Source: Bacillus piscicola
GTDB lineage: Bacteria; Bacillota; Bacilli; Bacillales; Marinococcaceae
Assembly (NCBI RefSeq): GCF_022458745.1
Contig: NZ_JAJJJF010000004.1
Location: 1-64,000, forward strand
Direction: 5' to 3'
Length of the DNA stretch: 64,000 nucleotides
Shown here: positions 16,153 through 25,991 of the stretch, one piece after another
How the letters are laid out: each line of letters starts with the position of its first letter
Position numbering within the stretch: position 1 is the first letter of the stretch
Translations under genes and position numbers: made by a program
The notes under the pieces: model-generated
Databases searched by the model: none
Told to the model about the DNA's origin: nothing
What the model saw: the letters and a program-made list of their open reading frames with translations, nothing else

Positions 16153-18363
16153 ATGGTTTACAAACGGATAATGACGGCTTTGATGCTGGGAGTTCTGCTG
16201 TTTGCTTACCCGGGGGCAGGGCTTGCGAGTGCTGCGGGTGAGGAGACGGATACCTATTTGGTCGGTTTTCAGAATTACATAAACGAAGCGTTGATTGAGG
16301 GCTGCGGCGGGGAGACCGGTGAAACGTGGGAGCGAATCGCGGCAGCGGAAGTGGAATTGACGCAGGAAGAAGCGGCTTGCCTTTCTTCTCAGGATGCGGT
16401 TTCCTACATAGAACAGAATAACACGGTGGCGGTCGATGAAACGGCAACGGCCACCGCTTCCCCCGCGTTGAAAAACTGGGGGATCGAGCGTGTTCAGGCG
16501 GAAGACGCTTGGGATAACGGTGTCACCGGAGCAGGGGTGGATGTTGCGGTGATTGATACAGGGATCAGCACGTCGCACCCGTCGCTTACCGTGACTGGCG
16601 GTTTTTCTGCGGTGTCTTACACAGATTCCTATGACGATGACAATGGGCATGGCTCGCACACGGCGGGAATTATTGCGGCGAATCAGCCGAGTGTCGGCCT
16701 TGTCGGGGTCGCACCCGATGTGAATTTATACGCGGTGAAGGTGCTCGACCAGGACGGACAAGGACCGCTTGCGCAAGTGTTGACCGGCATCGACTGGGCG
16801 ATTGCGAATGATATCGATGTGATCAGCATGAGTTTCGGAACGCTCACGAACTCGAACACAATGCGCTCCATGCTTGATGAGGCTTATGAGGAAGGCATCA
16901 TCGTGGCGGCGGCTGCCGGAAACCGCGGGGAAGGAACCTTGCCGGAGGGGCGCGTAGAATTTCCGGCGCGCTTCGATTCCACGGTTGCAGTCGGAGCGGT
17001 CGACGAACATAACGAGCGCGCCTATTTTTCGGCGACGGGAGAAGCGGTCGAAATTGCGGCACCCGGAGTCGACATCGTCAGTTCGTATAAAGACGCCACC
17101 TACGGACCACTGAGCGGTACGTCAATGGCGACGCCTTTTGTCGCCGGTGCCTTTGCGCTTTTAAAAGAAGCCTATCCAGAAAAAAGTGCACCGGAACTGC
17201 GCGCCATGCTGCAAGACGAAGCGATTGATCTCGGTGAATCCGGCCGCGATCCGAATTACGGGTACGGCCTGCTGCAGATCCCGGACTTGAGCGAGTCTGC
17301 TCTCGACCAGGACAAAGAAAACCCGCTGGAATCCGATGACAAAACGGACGAAAAGCCGGTAGAAGAAGATATTGAAGAAAATCCGTTAAAAGACGATCCG
17401 ATTCAGACACCGGAAGAAGAAGGTTTTACTCCGGCCGACGTTCAGTCGCGTGTCGTTTATAACGAAGATGGATCCGCGGATGTGCATGTTTTCTGGGACA
17501 AACCGGAGAATGAGACAATCGTCTCCCATCGCATTTATCGGGACGATGAATTCGTGGAGAGTGTGGAAAACGGAAACCTCTTTAAGGATGAGAGTGTTGA
17601 ACCGGGCACGTATGTGTATGAAGTAAGTGCCGTCGATGTGGACGGAAACGAGTCACCGAAAAGCGAGCCTGTGGAAGTAGATGTGAAAGAAAAATCTGCT
17701 CAGGACGGCGGCGATGACACAGAAGCCCCTGCAGACGGGGACGATGACAGTGATCAGCCAACCGATGAAGAAGAGGCTTTCACGTGGCCGGCGAAACTGG
17801 AAAACCCACCGGAATTCACGGACATCAATGAAGGCTACTGGGCGAGCGAACCGATTCAGGAATTATCGGACCGCGGCATTATTCAAGGGAACGACGGCTA
17901 TTTTTATCCAGGAGACGCCATCCGCCGTGGCCAGGCAGTAGCGATGATTGGACGGATGCTCGACTGGGAAAATGACCCGGCGAAAACGCGATTCCCGGAC
18001 GTGACGAAAAATTATTTCGCCTCCGGATTTATTGCCCATGCGGTGAAAACCGGTTATATCGGCGGGTTTGCCGATGGTAGTTTCCGCCCGAACCGCGACA
18101 TTACCCGCGGACAAATGGCCGCCATTCTTGGAAACGTCTTTGATCTCGAAATGGATAGTGGTGCGGGGGGCGACGGCGAGGTTTTATTCCGTGATGTCAA
18201 CGCGAAAACAACCGGCGCTGACGCCATTGTCTACCTCGCTGAAAACGACATCATCAGCGGCTACGACGACGGCACCTTCCGCCCCGGCGAAAAACTAACC
18301 CGCGCCCAATTCGCCAGCATCTTTTACAAACTCGGCGAGCACTTGATAGAAGAATCGTCGTAA
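16153..18363 (+). CDS. Wall-anchored subtilisin-family serine protease with three SLH domains (736 aa)
   Basis: A signal peptide (to about residue 28) and an I9-type propeptide are followed by a subtilase domain with the full triad: Asp135 in VAVIDTGIS, His166 in DDNGHGSHTAG, Ser324 in LSGTSMATP, with oxyanion Asn257. An acidic linker leads to a fibronectin-III-like domain (about residues 425-510), a second acidic linker, and three SLH domains (from FTDINEGYWASEP, about residue 555, to the end). It should be secreted, self-processed and held on the wall polymer, where it may mature other surface proteins. The ATG has AGGGG five bases ahead. It lies between two 52-bp arrays and ends with its own terminator. 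Confidence 0.92.
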   Translation: MVYKRIMTALMLGVLLFAYPGAGLASAAGEETDTYLVGFQNYINEALIEGCGGETGETWERIAAAEVELTQEEAACLSSQDAVSYIEQNNTVAVDETATATASPALKNWGIERVQAEDAWDNGVTGAGVDVAVIDTGISTSHPSLTVTGGFSAVSYTDSYDDDNGHGSHTAGIIAANQPSVGLVGVAPDVNLYAVKVLDQDGQGPLAQVLTGIDWAIANDIDVISMSFGTLTNSNTMRSMLDEAYEEGIIVAAAAGNRGEGTLPEGRVEFPARFDSTVAVGAVDEHNERAYFSATGEAVEIAAPGVDIVSSYKDATYGPLSGTSMATPFVAGAFALLKEAYPEKSAPELRAMLQDEAIDLGESGRDPNYGYGLLQIPDLSESALDQDKENPLESDDKTDEKPVEEDIEENPLKDDPIQTPEEEGFTPADVQSRVVYNEDGSADVHVFWDKPENETIVSHRIYRDDEFVESVENGNLFKDESVEPGTYVYEVSAVDVDGNESPKSEPVEVDVKEKSAQDGGDDTEAPADGDDDSDQPTDEEEAFTWPAKLENPPEFTDINEGYWASEPIQELSDRGIIQGNDGYFYPGDAIRRGQAVAMIGRMLDWENDPAKTRFPDVTKNYFASGFIAHAVKTGYIGGFADGSFRPNRDITRGQMAAILGNVFDLEMDSGAGGDGEVLFRDVNAKTTGADAIVYLAENDIISGYDDGTFRPGEKLTRAQFASIFYKLGEHLIEESS

Positions 18364-18372
18364 ATAGAATGA

Positions 18373-18408
18373 GGAGCATGGCTGAAAATAAGGCCACGCT
18401 CCTTTTTT
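18373..18408 (+). terminator. Rho-independent terminator of the SLH subtilase gene
   Basis: GGAGCATGGC and GCCACGCTCC pair with one mismatch around a ten-base loop, followed by six Ts, 10 bases after the stop codon. Confidence 0.88.
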
Positions 18409-18424
18409 CTCTTCTGATCTGTCC

Positions 18425-19260
18425 TCGTGCCCCACTGCGAGGTTGTTATTCTGCAGATTGAACCGTTTCAAGGCCTCATACACAGGCTATGAGGCTGTTA
18501 TTTCTGTGGGTTGTACTTTTCGCAACCTCATACAACCGCGTTGACGTCGTTATTTTCATGTGGTGCAAGTTTGATAGCGTCATACAACCCCTATGATGCT
18601 GTTATTTCTGCTAATCACGATTTTCATGGCTTCATACGCTCATTATGACGTCGCTATTCTGGTAGGAGGATATTTTCACGACATCATACCAAGCCTATGG
18701 GGTTGTTATTTTCATGATTCACTCTTTTCACGACACCATACATCCGCTTTGACGTCGCTATTTCGTTGTGTCACTTGTTTCATAGCTTCATACGACCTCT
18801 ATGGTGCTGTTATTTCTCCGAATCATGATTTTCACGACTTCATACGCTCACTTTGACGTCGCTATTTTGATAGGAGGCGATTTTTACAACCTCTTACGCG
18901 ACCTATGGGGTTGTCATTTTCATGATCCACTCTTTTCACGACACCATACAACCACTTCGACGTCGCTATTTCGTTGTGTCGCATGTTTCATAGCTTCATA
19001 CGACCTCTATGGTGCTGTTATTTCTCCGAATCATGATTTTCACCACTTCATACGCTCACTTTGACGTCGCTATTTTGATAGGAGGCGATTTTTACAACCT
19101 CTTACGCGACCTATGGGGTTGTCATTTTCATGATTCACTCTTTTCACGACACCATACATCCGCTTTGACGTCGCTATTTCGTTGTGTCGCTTGTTTCATA
19201 GCTTTATTCTCCTTCTGCGGGGTTGTTATTTGTAGTTTTCATATTTTTCACTTGCCTATT
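18425..19260 (+). repeat. 52-bp hairpin repeat array 2 with a 208-bp higher-order period
   Basis: About 16 units. One well-paired unit has GCCTCAT (18473-18479) and ATGAGGC (18489-18495), a covarying form of the usual GACGTCAT/ATGACGTC. From about 18590 a block of four different units repeats two or three times at offsets of 208 bases (4 x 52), for example the tract beginning TATGGTGCTG near 18800 and again near 19008. The open frames in this stretch repeat with the block and are not considered genes. Confidence 0.9.
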
Positions 19261-19327
19261 TCACTAATTTTCTGTACATTTAAAAGGGGTTGTTCCCTTT
19301 TTTAATAATAAGTGAAGGAGTTGAAAT

Positions 19328-20299
19328 ATGTTTATTAAAGAACGCAGTGAACCGTGGGAGTTGCGGGTGATGCGGGTGTTGCATGCTCGAATGGCGTTGT
19401 CTGCCGAGGATAAGCGTCAGTTTTTTAAGTTGAAAAAGGGGTTTGAGGGGGAGAAGAAGTTTGATCAGTTGTTGACTCCTCTGTCCGGAAAGTTCCTGGG
19501 TCTCGGCGATTTATTATTCGACCATAATCAAACGCTTTTCCAAATTGATACCTTACTGTTATCCGGGGATAGTATTTACTTATTTGATGTAAAGACGTTC
19601 GAAGGGGATTACACATTTGAAGAGGATCATTGGCACAGTTCTTCTGGTGTCGAAACTAGGAACCCCATTCATCAACTGCATCGTAGTGAATCTCTTCTAC
19701 GTCAACTTCTCCGTCATCTTCGTCTGGACCTCCCCATTGTCTCTTACGCCGTTTTTGTCCACTCTGAGTTCACCCTCTATCAAGCAAAACCGTCCCTTCC
19801 CTTGATTTTACCGACCCAGTTAGCTCACTATGTAAGAAAATGGCATACGGAATTTTCACCGCCCGATCAAAAGTATACGCAACTTGCCGAACGGTTACGG
19901 TCGCTTCATGTGGAAAAATCGCCTTACCGCCGCACCCCGAATTATGAATATCAGCAGTTGCGAAAAGGCGTGGTTTGTGAAAACTGTCCTACTTTTATGC
20001 GATTTATCAAAAAGTTTTTTCATTGTCCGGCCTGCAAGACGCTGGAGCCATTGGAAAAAGCCGTCATAAGAAGCATCCATGACTTTGCCTTGCTTTTCCC
20101 CGAAGCTACCATTACGACCAACGTTATTTATGAATGGTGTAACGTCGTTCGCTCGAAACGGACGATTCAAAAAGTATTGAGAAATAATTTCGAGCGCACA
20201 GGTCACGGAAAATCCACTTCCTATCTTATCCCTTCCCGTTCTCCCTCATCTCCCCCAACCAGTTTCAGCAAGCCAGCGATTAATAAAAAATCGGAATAA
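19328..20299 (+). CDS. NERD-domain protein with C-terminal zinc ribbon (323 aa)
   Basis: The central part (about residues 35-150) fits the nuclease-related NERD domain: KKGFEGEKKFDQLL, the acidic QIDTLLL and the D-x-K element in YLFDVKTFEGDY, the residues expected in this PD-(D/E)XK-like fold. Near residues 215-240 two CxxC pairs (CENC and CPAC) form a zinc ribbon, followed by a basic helical tail that could bind nucleic acid. No signal or membrane segment. NERD proteins are common in Bacilli and their substrate is mostly unknown. The ATG has GAAGGAG ten bases ahead. Its last bases overlap the end of the opposing CPBP pseudogene, a tail-to-tail arrangement. Confidence 0.85.
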   Translation: MFIKERSEPWELRVMRVLHARMALSAEDKRQFFKLKKGFEGEKKFDQLLTPLSGKFLGLGDLLFDHNQTLFQIDTLLLSGDSIYLFDVKTFEGDYTFEEDHWHSSSGVETRNPIHQLHRSESLLRQLLRHLRLDLPIVSYAVFVHSEFTLYQAKPSLPLILPTQLAHYVRKWHTEFSPPDQKYTQLAERLRSLHVEKSPYRRTPNYEYQQLRKGVVCENCPTFMRFIKKFFHCPACKTLEPLEKAVIRSIHDFALLFPEATITTNVIYEWCNVVRSKRTIQKVLRNNFERTGHGKSTSYLIPSRSPSSPPTSFSKPAINKKSE

Positions 20300-21052
20300 A
20301 TAACAGTTGCATGGCGATATGCGAAAACATATGCCCCAGCACACCGTATTCAAAACCTTTCCTCCAGTACAAGTAGCCGAAGCATAATCCGCCAATCCCA
20401 TTTAATACAAACGCACGGAGGACAAGCGGTGTTGTCCACTTGCAGGCAAATGCCCGGCAGCAAAGAGGACGGAGGATATCAAAATAGCAACTATATAGAC
20501 AACGGCCGGGATTTGATCGTTATTCCGGAAAAACAATTTCGCAAAAGTCCATACGAACAAGGACATGAAAAATAATCGTAGTAGAATTTCTTCGAAGACG
20601 CCGCCGTAAAGAACGCCCGTTATCAAACCGAGCCACGAAAACGCAGGTTCATTCTCCCCCAGTACCGCAACTACATGTTGAAAATAAAATTTGTCCGCCG
20701 CCACAATGATGAAAGCAACAAGCAATCCTAGAAAAACAGATAAGGCAACATCCTTTTTTCGATACTTGCCTTTATCGTGCGTGAATATAGAAGCGAGAAT
20801 GGAGAACGAAAAGCCTGTTCTCCGAGCGAGTCGCAACCCTAAAAACGCAAGCACCCACGAGATGAGCCATAATTGTAGCGCAGAAAGCAGCGTTAACAGT
20901 TTGAGAGAAAAAGGCAGGGTCTCCATGAATACGTCATATTGTTGCGGAATGGTGGTTTGCAATGTTTCCAGTTGATACGGCAGCACGAAAAAGCCTGCTA
21001 TAAAGCAAATAATGGATAATAAAAAAGCTATTTTCACATCTGTTTTCCACAT
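20280..21052 (-). pseudogene. Frameshifted CPBP-family intramembrane protease gene
   Basis: The intact frame from ATG 21052 (AAAGGTG site upstream) gives several membrane helices and two CPBP (Abi/CAAX protease) motifs: EEILLR and FAAGH. It then runs into HRLSSVRLY and a stop at 20402. In another frame the downstream sequence reads TTPLVLRAFVLNGIGGLCF and ends ...GHMFSHIAMQL, which contains the third family motif (HxxxH-like), stopping at 20280. A single base lost or gained near 20440-20450 restores a normal ~257-residue protein. It may be a true inactivation or a sequencing error; the rest of the protein shows no decay. Family members include self-immunity proteases. Confidence 0.82.
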
Positions 21053-21084
21053 ATTGTTTTCACCTTTTTTACGATTTCGTTGAT

Positions 21085-22335
21085 GGGGTGAGCGCTATGA
21101 TGCTGCTATACTAGCGTTCCCCTGGACTTGCGACGCCATACACCTGCTATGGCGTCGTTATTTTCACCATACGCCGTTTTCATTGCTTCATACGACCTCT
21201 ATGGTGCTGTCATTTCTACCATTCTCCGGTTTTGCGACGTCATTCACCCGCTATGGCGTCGTTATTTTCGCAAGCAACCGGTTTCGTGGCTTCATTCACT
21301 GGCTATGGGGACGCTATTCCACGCAAACATGATTTTCATAACTTCATACGACCTCTATGGTGCTGTCATTTCTACCATTCTCCGGTTTTGCGACGTCATA
21401 CACCCGCTATGACGGCGCTATTTTCGCAAGCCTCCGTTTTCATGGCTTCATTCACCTGCTATGGGGACGCTATTTCTCGTAAACACGATTTTCATGGCTT
21501 CATACGACCTCTATGGTGTTGTTGTTATTTCTACCATTCTCAGGTTTCGCGACGTCATTCACCCGCTATGACGTCGTTATTTTCGCAAGCAGCCGGGTTC
21601 GTGGCTTCATTCACCGGCTATGGGGACGCTATTCCACGCAAACATGATTTTCATAACTTCATACGACCTCTATGGTGTTGTTATTTCTGACATTCTCAGG
21701 TTTCGCGACGTCATTCACCCGCTATGGCGTCGTTATTTTCGCAAGCAGCCGGGTTCGTGGCTTCATTCACCGGCTATGGGGACGCTATTTCTCGTAAACA
21801 TGATTTTCATGGCTTCATATGACCTCTATGGTGTTGTTATTTCTGACATTCCCCAGTTTCGCGACGTCATTCACCCGCTATGGCGTCATTATTTTCGCAA
21901 GCAGCCGGGTTCATGACTGCATTCACCGGCTATGACGTTGCTATTCCACGCAAACATGGTTTTCATGGCTTCATACGCCCCCTATGGTGTTGTTATTTCT
22001 GACATTCTCAGGTTTCGCGACGTCATTCATCCGCTATGACGTCGTTATTTTCGCAAGCAGCCGGTTTCGTGGCTTCATTCACCTGCTATGGGGACGCTAT
22101 TCCACGCAAACACGATTTTCATAACTTCATACGACCTCTATGATGTTGTTATTTCTGACATTCCCTGGTTTCACGACGCCATACGCTTGCTATGGCGTCA
22201 TTATTTTCGCAAGCAGCCGGGTTCATGACTGCATTCACCGGCTATGACGTTGCTATTCCACGCAAACATGGTTTTCATGGCTTCATACGCCCCCTATGAT
22301 GCTGCTATTTTTGCTAACCCTTTTTTCACGACGTC
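21085..22335 (+). repeat. 52-bp hairpin repeat array 3, about 24 units, 156-bp higher-order period
   Basis: This is the longest array. Right-arm ATGs fall at 21149, 21201, 21253, 21305, 21357, 21409, 21461 and 21513, each 52 bases apart; a three-base GTT insertion then shifts the phase to 21568. Units come in a fixed order of three types, giving a 156-bp block that recurs through the array. Clean arms are GACGCCAT/ATGGCGTC (21132-21156) and GACGTCAT/ATGACGTC (21551-21575), a compensated base-pair change. It separates the divergent CPBP pseudogene and NlpC/P60 gene. Confidence 0.93.
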
Positions 22336-22669
22336 TTCCGTCTCCTGACGAGGTTGCTTCTACACGAACGACTCAATCGCTTCGGTGTATGTCGGGTTTG
22401 TGTGTGGTTTTCTAACTTTTTTTGATAAATGATAGCGGAAATTGGGTTTTGCTTATATAATGAAGAATATAATTCATATTTTTTGGAATTTTTGTCTATT
22501 TTTGGGGGTTGGGGTTGGTTAGGTTGGGACAAGCTTATTCGGCAGATGATACCTTCCCCGATGAAGCCGTTTCCGCCTGTGTTTCGTTACGGTTGGAAAG
22601 GCTCCTGTTATGTAATAAAATACGCGGCTCTTCCCTTAGAGCCTCTATCAAAATCTGGGAGGGATCGGT
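22336..22669 (+). promoter_or_regulatory. Upstream region of the PG-binding NlpC/P60 gene
   Basis: The stretch is AT-rich, with TATAAT at 22456-22461, but the matching -35 position is not a good hexamer. Short inverted A/T repeats surround 22465-22485. The promoter therefore stays uncertain; nothing else is seen. Confidence 0.35.
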
Positions 22670-24196
22670 TTGTTTGAAACGACAACGAAAATGCAAAAAA
22701 TTGTCGTGACATCGACGGCTGTGACGGGGGCTGTGTTGGCGGCACCGGTTGTGGCGGACGCGGCGTTTGGTACGGATACGCTGCACCCGGAGATGACTAA
22801 CGATGATGTGACAAAGCTGCAGGATTTGTTACGGGATAAGGGGTATTTTACATATCATACATCAACTGGTTATTTTGGTGAACAAACGAAAGCAGCCGTT
22901 CTCTCTTTTCAGCGACAACATCATTTAACGGCGGACGGAATCGTTGGTCCGCAGACGTTCAGCGTTCTCTTGAGCGAACGTTCCGCGCCTTCCGCGGAAA
23001 CGGTATCTGCCTCAGCGGTAGCTTCTTCCGCACAGAAAAGCAAGGTGAAACTTGATAGTTCAACTGTTTTGCGTATTGGGGACAAAAGTGCGGAAGTGAC
23101 GGAATTACAACGTCAGCTACAGTCGCTCGGCTTTTATAACGATGAACCGGATGGTCATTACGGTCGGCGAACGGCGGCCGCGGTCCGGCAGTTTCAGCAG
23201 AGTGAGCAGCTTGCGGTGGACGGAATTGCGGGACCGCAGACGTTAGCTGCGTTAAAAGGGGTGCAACGGGCAGAAAAGCCGGCATCTTCCTCGTCTTCTC
23301 CGGAGGCCTCTAACACATTTAAAGTGCTCTCGATTGGTGATCAAAACAATGACGTCGCACAGTTGCAGCGGCAGCTCAAAGATTACGGGTATTACAACAA
23401 AGACATTACCGGGGTGTACGGTCCGATGACGGAAAAAGCGGTCCGGCAGTTTCAAAAGCAAAACAACCTGCAGGCAGATGGGCTGGCGGGCCCGATGACG
23501 CTCAATAAACTGCGCAATAATCCGGCAGCAGCCAAAGTGGAAGCCGGTGTGCAAGCGGAGGCAACATCTATTTCTTCTCTCCTCCGTTATCAGTCGCGCG
23601 GTCCGGAAGTCGAGGCGCTGCAAAAACAACTGCAGCAACTCGGCTATATGAAGATGGAAGCGACCGGGATTTACGGCGAGGTAACGGAGAAAGCGGTGCG
23701 CTCGTTTCAGAAGGCGCACGGCCTGGAGGCGGACGGTGTTGCTGGACCGATGACGACGAAAAAAATGCAGGACGTACTGTCGGGGGGCAGTTCCCATGCA
23801 AAACCAGAAACAGCTGCTCCTCCCACCGGCAGTAAAATCGACGTGACCAATCTCGTCGCCGATGCAGCCGAGCACGTCGGTACTCCCTACGTATGGGGCG
23901 GGACGTCGACATCCGGTTTTGACTGCAGCGGCTTTCTTCAATATGTATTTAAAGAAAATGGCGTGAATCTGCCGCGGACAGTCGCAGGTATATATGATGC
24001 GGGCACCGCTGTAAAAAGTCCGCGCGTCGGTGATATTGTGTTTTTTGAGACGTACCAACCTGGGGCTTCCCATGCCGGTATTTATCTCGGAAATGATCAA
24101 TTTATCCATGCCGGTTCCTCTACCGGCGTTACGGTCAGCAATTTGAACGCCAGCTATTGGAAGGAACGTTATCTTGGGGCCAAACGTTATTTTTAA
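22670..24196 (+). CDS. Secreted NlpC/P60 endopeptidase with four peptidoglycan-binding domains (508 aa)
   Basis: After a signal-like N-terminus (cleavage near VVADAA) come four PG_binding_1 repeats, each with the DG(I/L/V)xGPxT signature (ADGIVGPQTF, VDGIAGPQTL, ADGLAGPMTL, ADGVAGPMTT). These three-helix modules bind peptidoglycan. The C-terminal NlpC/P60 domain has GFDCSGF with the catalytic Cys and SHAGIYLGNDQFIHAG with both histidines. It should cleave wall stem peptides during growth or separation. The TTG at 22670 is chosen for its GGGAGGG site seven bases ahead. Unlike the 13960 hydrolase it uses sugar/peptide-binding repeats rather than SLH domains. Terminator downstream; single-gene unit. 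Confidence 0.92.
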   Translation: MFETTTKMQKIVVTSTAVTGAVLAAPVVADAAFGTDTLHPEMTNDDVTKLQDLLRDKGYFTYHTSTGYFGEQTKAAVLSFQRQHHLTADGIVGPQTFSVLLSERSAPSAETVSASAVASSAQKSKVKLDSSTVLRIGDKSAEVTELQRQLQSLGFYNDEPDGHYGRRTAAAVRQFQQSEQLAVDGIAGPQTLAALKGVQRAEKPASSSSSPEASNTFKVLSIGDQNNDVAQLQRQLKDYGYYNKDITGVYGPMTEKAVRQFQKQNNLQADGLAGPMTLNKLRNNPAAAKVEAGVQAEATSISSLLRYQSRGPEVEALQKQLQQLGYMKMEATGIYGEVTEKAVRSFQKAHGLEADGVAGPMTTKKMQDVLSGGSSHAKPETAAPPTGSKIDVTNLVADAAEHVGTPYVWGGTSTSGFDCSGFLQYVFKENGVNLPRTVAGIYDAGTAVKSPRVGDIVFFETYQPGASHAGIYLGNDQFIHAGSSTGVTVSNLNASYWKERYLGAKRYF

Positions 24197-24507
24197 CCGC
24201 TCCTCGACGCAGGGAGCTTGGGTTTAGTGATATTGTACCCGTAACATACAGCGTGTAAACCATTTTTTACCTTTCTTACTTGAGTTGCATCACTCGGACA
24301 AGCCTTTCCCTTCTAAGCTTCTGCTACGTGCTGCGCGGATTAACAAGTGAATAGCTAGACCAATGGCGGTCGGTATGAGTCTCATCCTTTCTTGTAGGAA
24401 GGTTTAGCTCTGTTCTACGTTCAGATGGCTGCGCCTATTGGCAGGATGTTTTAACGTTTCTATGACAACTAAACTGTTTTAAAAAAACCACATTCGGGTA
24501 AATACAA

Positions 24508-24537
24508 ACTTGGCTCCAACAAAGAGTCAAGTTTTTT
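24508..24537 (+). terminator. Terminator after the PG-binding NlpC/P60 gene
   Basis: ACTTGGCTC and GAGTCAAGT pair with one G-T wobble, followed by six Ts. Outer arms AAAACCACA and TGTGGTTTT (24484-24546) extend the structure and would let it work in both directions. It lies 310 bases past the stop; nothing else is recognised in the 24197-24500 interval. Confidence 0.75.
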
Positions 24538-24648
24538 GTGGTTTTTGAACCATTATGGAAAAACTTGTTACTACTAGTGGAAAATATTAGTGAACAGTGT
24601 TATATTTTATAAAACACATGTCTTCCTATAACATAAAGGAGGTAAGTA

Positions 24649-25095
24649 ATGAATACTGCGCCGATCGAGCTCAAATCGCTTGAGGTTTGTATCCATCCCC
24701 AGCAGATTAGTCAACAGGAATGGAACGTTCTGTTTAACACGATGAAAAACTATATAGAACATGCCACAGACGAACACATTGCCGCCTATTCGGAAATGGC
24801 AGTAATCGACAAAGACGTGACCGTTGATTGTATACATATTAGTGTACGACGTGCTTTTACAACCGACATTATTACGTTACATGCCGATCTTTCGTGGTAC
24901 ATAGATCAGGATCGTCCTGTTGTTTGTCTAGGGGTCGCCAACGAGTACGGAAGGATTTCAACACCCCTTATCATGGATGTGGCCGTGCTGCTTAGTGCGC
25001 AGCTCCCCGATGCAGTAACAATCGACGGGTATCTGCACCCCCGGGATTGGACAAAAGCATTAGAAAGGCTGCAGAAGCGAGGCAGTTTCATGTGA
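24649..25095 (+). CDS. Protein of unknown function (148 aa)
   Basis: Not recognised. The protein is soluble-looking, slightly acidic, with alternating strands (VDCIHISVRRAF, IITLHADLSWYI, RPVVCLGVANEY) and a final helix (DWTKALERLQKR). No signal, membrane segment or obvious active-site motif. The ribosome site AAAGGAGGTAAGTA before the ATG is excellent, so translation is very likely. It is flanked by a terminator on the left and a hairpin on the right, so it is its own unit, convergent with the XRE regulator. Confidence 0.7.
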   Translation: MNTAPIELKSLEVCIHPQQISQQEWNVLFNTMKNYIEHATDEHIAAYSEMAVIDKDVTVDCIHISVRRAFTTDIITLHADLSWYIDQDRPVVCLGVANEYGRISTPLIMDVAVLLSAQLPDAVTIDGYLHPRDWTKALERLQKRGSFM

Positions 25096-25103
25096 ACGTT
25101 TTT

Positions 25104-25127
25104 GGCTCTGGGACACTACCCAGAGCC
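25104..25127. terminator. Shared hairpin between convergent genes
   Basis: GGCTCTGGG and CCCAGAGCC pair perfectly around six bases, exactly between the 148-residue gene and the XRE gene and touching the latter's stop. Neither side has a clear T-run after the hairpin (the T5 lies before it on the plus strand), so its efficiency is uncertain. Confidence 0.55.
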
Positions 25128-25759
25128 TATTCGTTATTAAAAACCGCGTAAATCATTTGGATTATTTTTTCTTTTGCTTTCTTGTCTAATGGGATGTGGT
25201 CGAGGACCAGTTCTTCTGAAGCGAGAATGTGGCGGAGATTTTTGGGGCGCGGGGCTGCAGGGTGGTACTCATCCGGATTCTCGGCGTAACCTGCCAAATA
25301 ATCGGCAGTGACCCCTAGAGCATCTGCGATTTTATAAATATTAATTAGTTCCGGCTTGATGGAGTCTCCGATTTCTGCGTATGTATGGAAATCAAGCCAG
25401 CTGCGGATAGCGGATATGTCTATGTTCGTTTTGGCGGCCAGCACGTCGGACGTCCACTTCTTTTGCTCGATACATTCACGGAGGCGACGGCTAAATACGC
25501 TTACATAGACGTTGGGTGGATTGTTTTCAGGGATAGGATCAGGAAGCAGTCCTCCGAGGCGGAGCATTTCATCGGGGAAGGCTCCTTTCAGCCCCTCAGC
25601 GAGCGCAAGAATGGCATCGCGCGAGGGCTTCACTTTGTCACTTTCGATGGAATGAATGTACGAAAAGCTGAGATTTGTACGCTTTCCTAATTCTCGCAAA
25701 GAAAGCTTGTTTTTCACACGCATTTCGTTCACATAACTGCCTAATGTCCTTTTTTTCAT
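25127..25759 (-). CDS. XRE-family transcriptional regulator with two HTH-like domains (210 aa)
   Basis: The N-terminal 65 residues form a Cro/CI helix-turn-helix: VNEMRVKNKLSLRELGKRT, then NLSFSYIHSIESDKVKPSRD, the pattern of scanning and recognition helices. A second, weaker HTH appears around residues 85-155 (RRLRECIEQKKWTSDVLAAKTNID and IYKIADALGVTADYLAG). The tail is a charged helix with LDKKAKEKIIQMIYAVFNNE. It is cytoplasmic and probably a repressor, with targets unknown. It is transcribed alone, divergent from nothing nearby; the PAS-GGDEF-EAL gene ends 230 bases upstream. Confidence 0.85.
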   Translation of the reverse strand: MKKRTLGSYVNEMRVKNKLSLRELGKRTNLSFSYIHSIESDKVKPSRDAILALAEGLKGAFPDEMLRLGGLLPDPIPENNPPNVYVSVFSRRLRECIEQKKWTSDVLAAKTNIDISAIRSWLDFHTYAEIGDSIKPELINIYKIADALGVTADYLAGYAENPDEYHPAAPRPKNLRHILASEELVLDHIPLDKKAKEKIIQMIYAVFNNE

Positions 25760-25991
25760 ACGGTACCACCTGAAGTCATTCTTCTTTTATTGAGGCTAAC
25801 CTTGCCTTGCTGCTGTTTTATTTTTCTACACATTGTGCACCATAGAATAACACCACTCTCAAAAAATAGGGAACCTCTGTCCATTCTCCTTTGTTGACAA
25901 GGGGTACCAAAGACAGGAGTTCCACTGTATAGCGCAGTTGCTATTCTTCTCAGCCGCTTGAATTGAGAGAATCTATGCGTGTATCTTTTTG

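Noticed and set aside
16129-18363. Antisense frames within the SLH subtilase and other GC-richer genes (for example near 23252-24109)
   Set aside because: Long opposite-strand frames arise from codon bias; their arginine/histidine-rich translations show no domain and have no start signals.
21085-22335. CRISPR array
   Set aside because: Regular spacing and palindromic repeats suggest it, but the repeats are degenerate, the fillers recur in higher-order blocks rather than being unique, and no cas gene is in the window.
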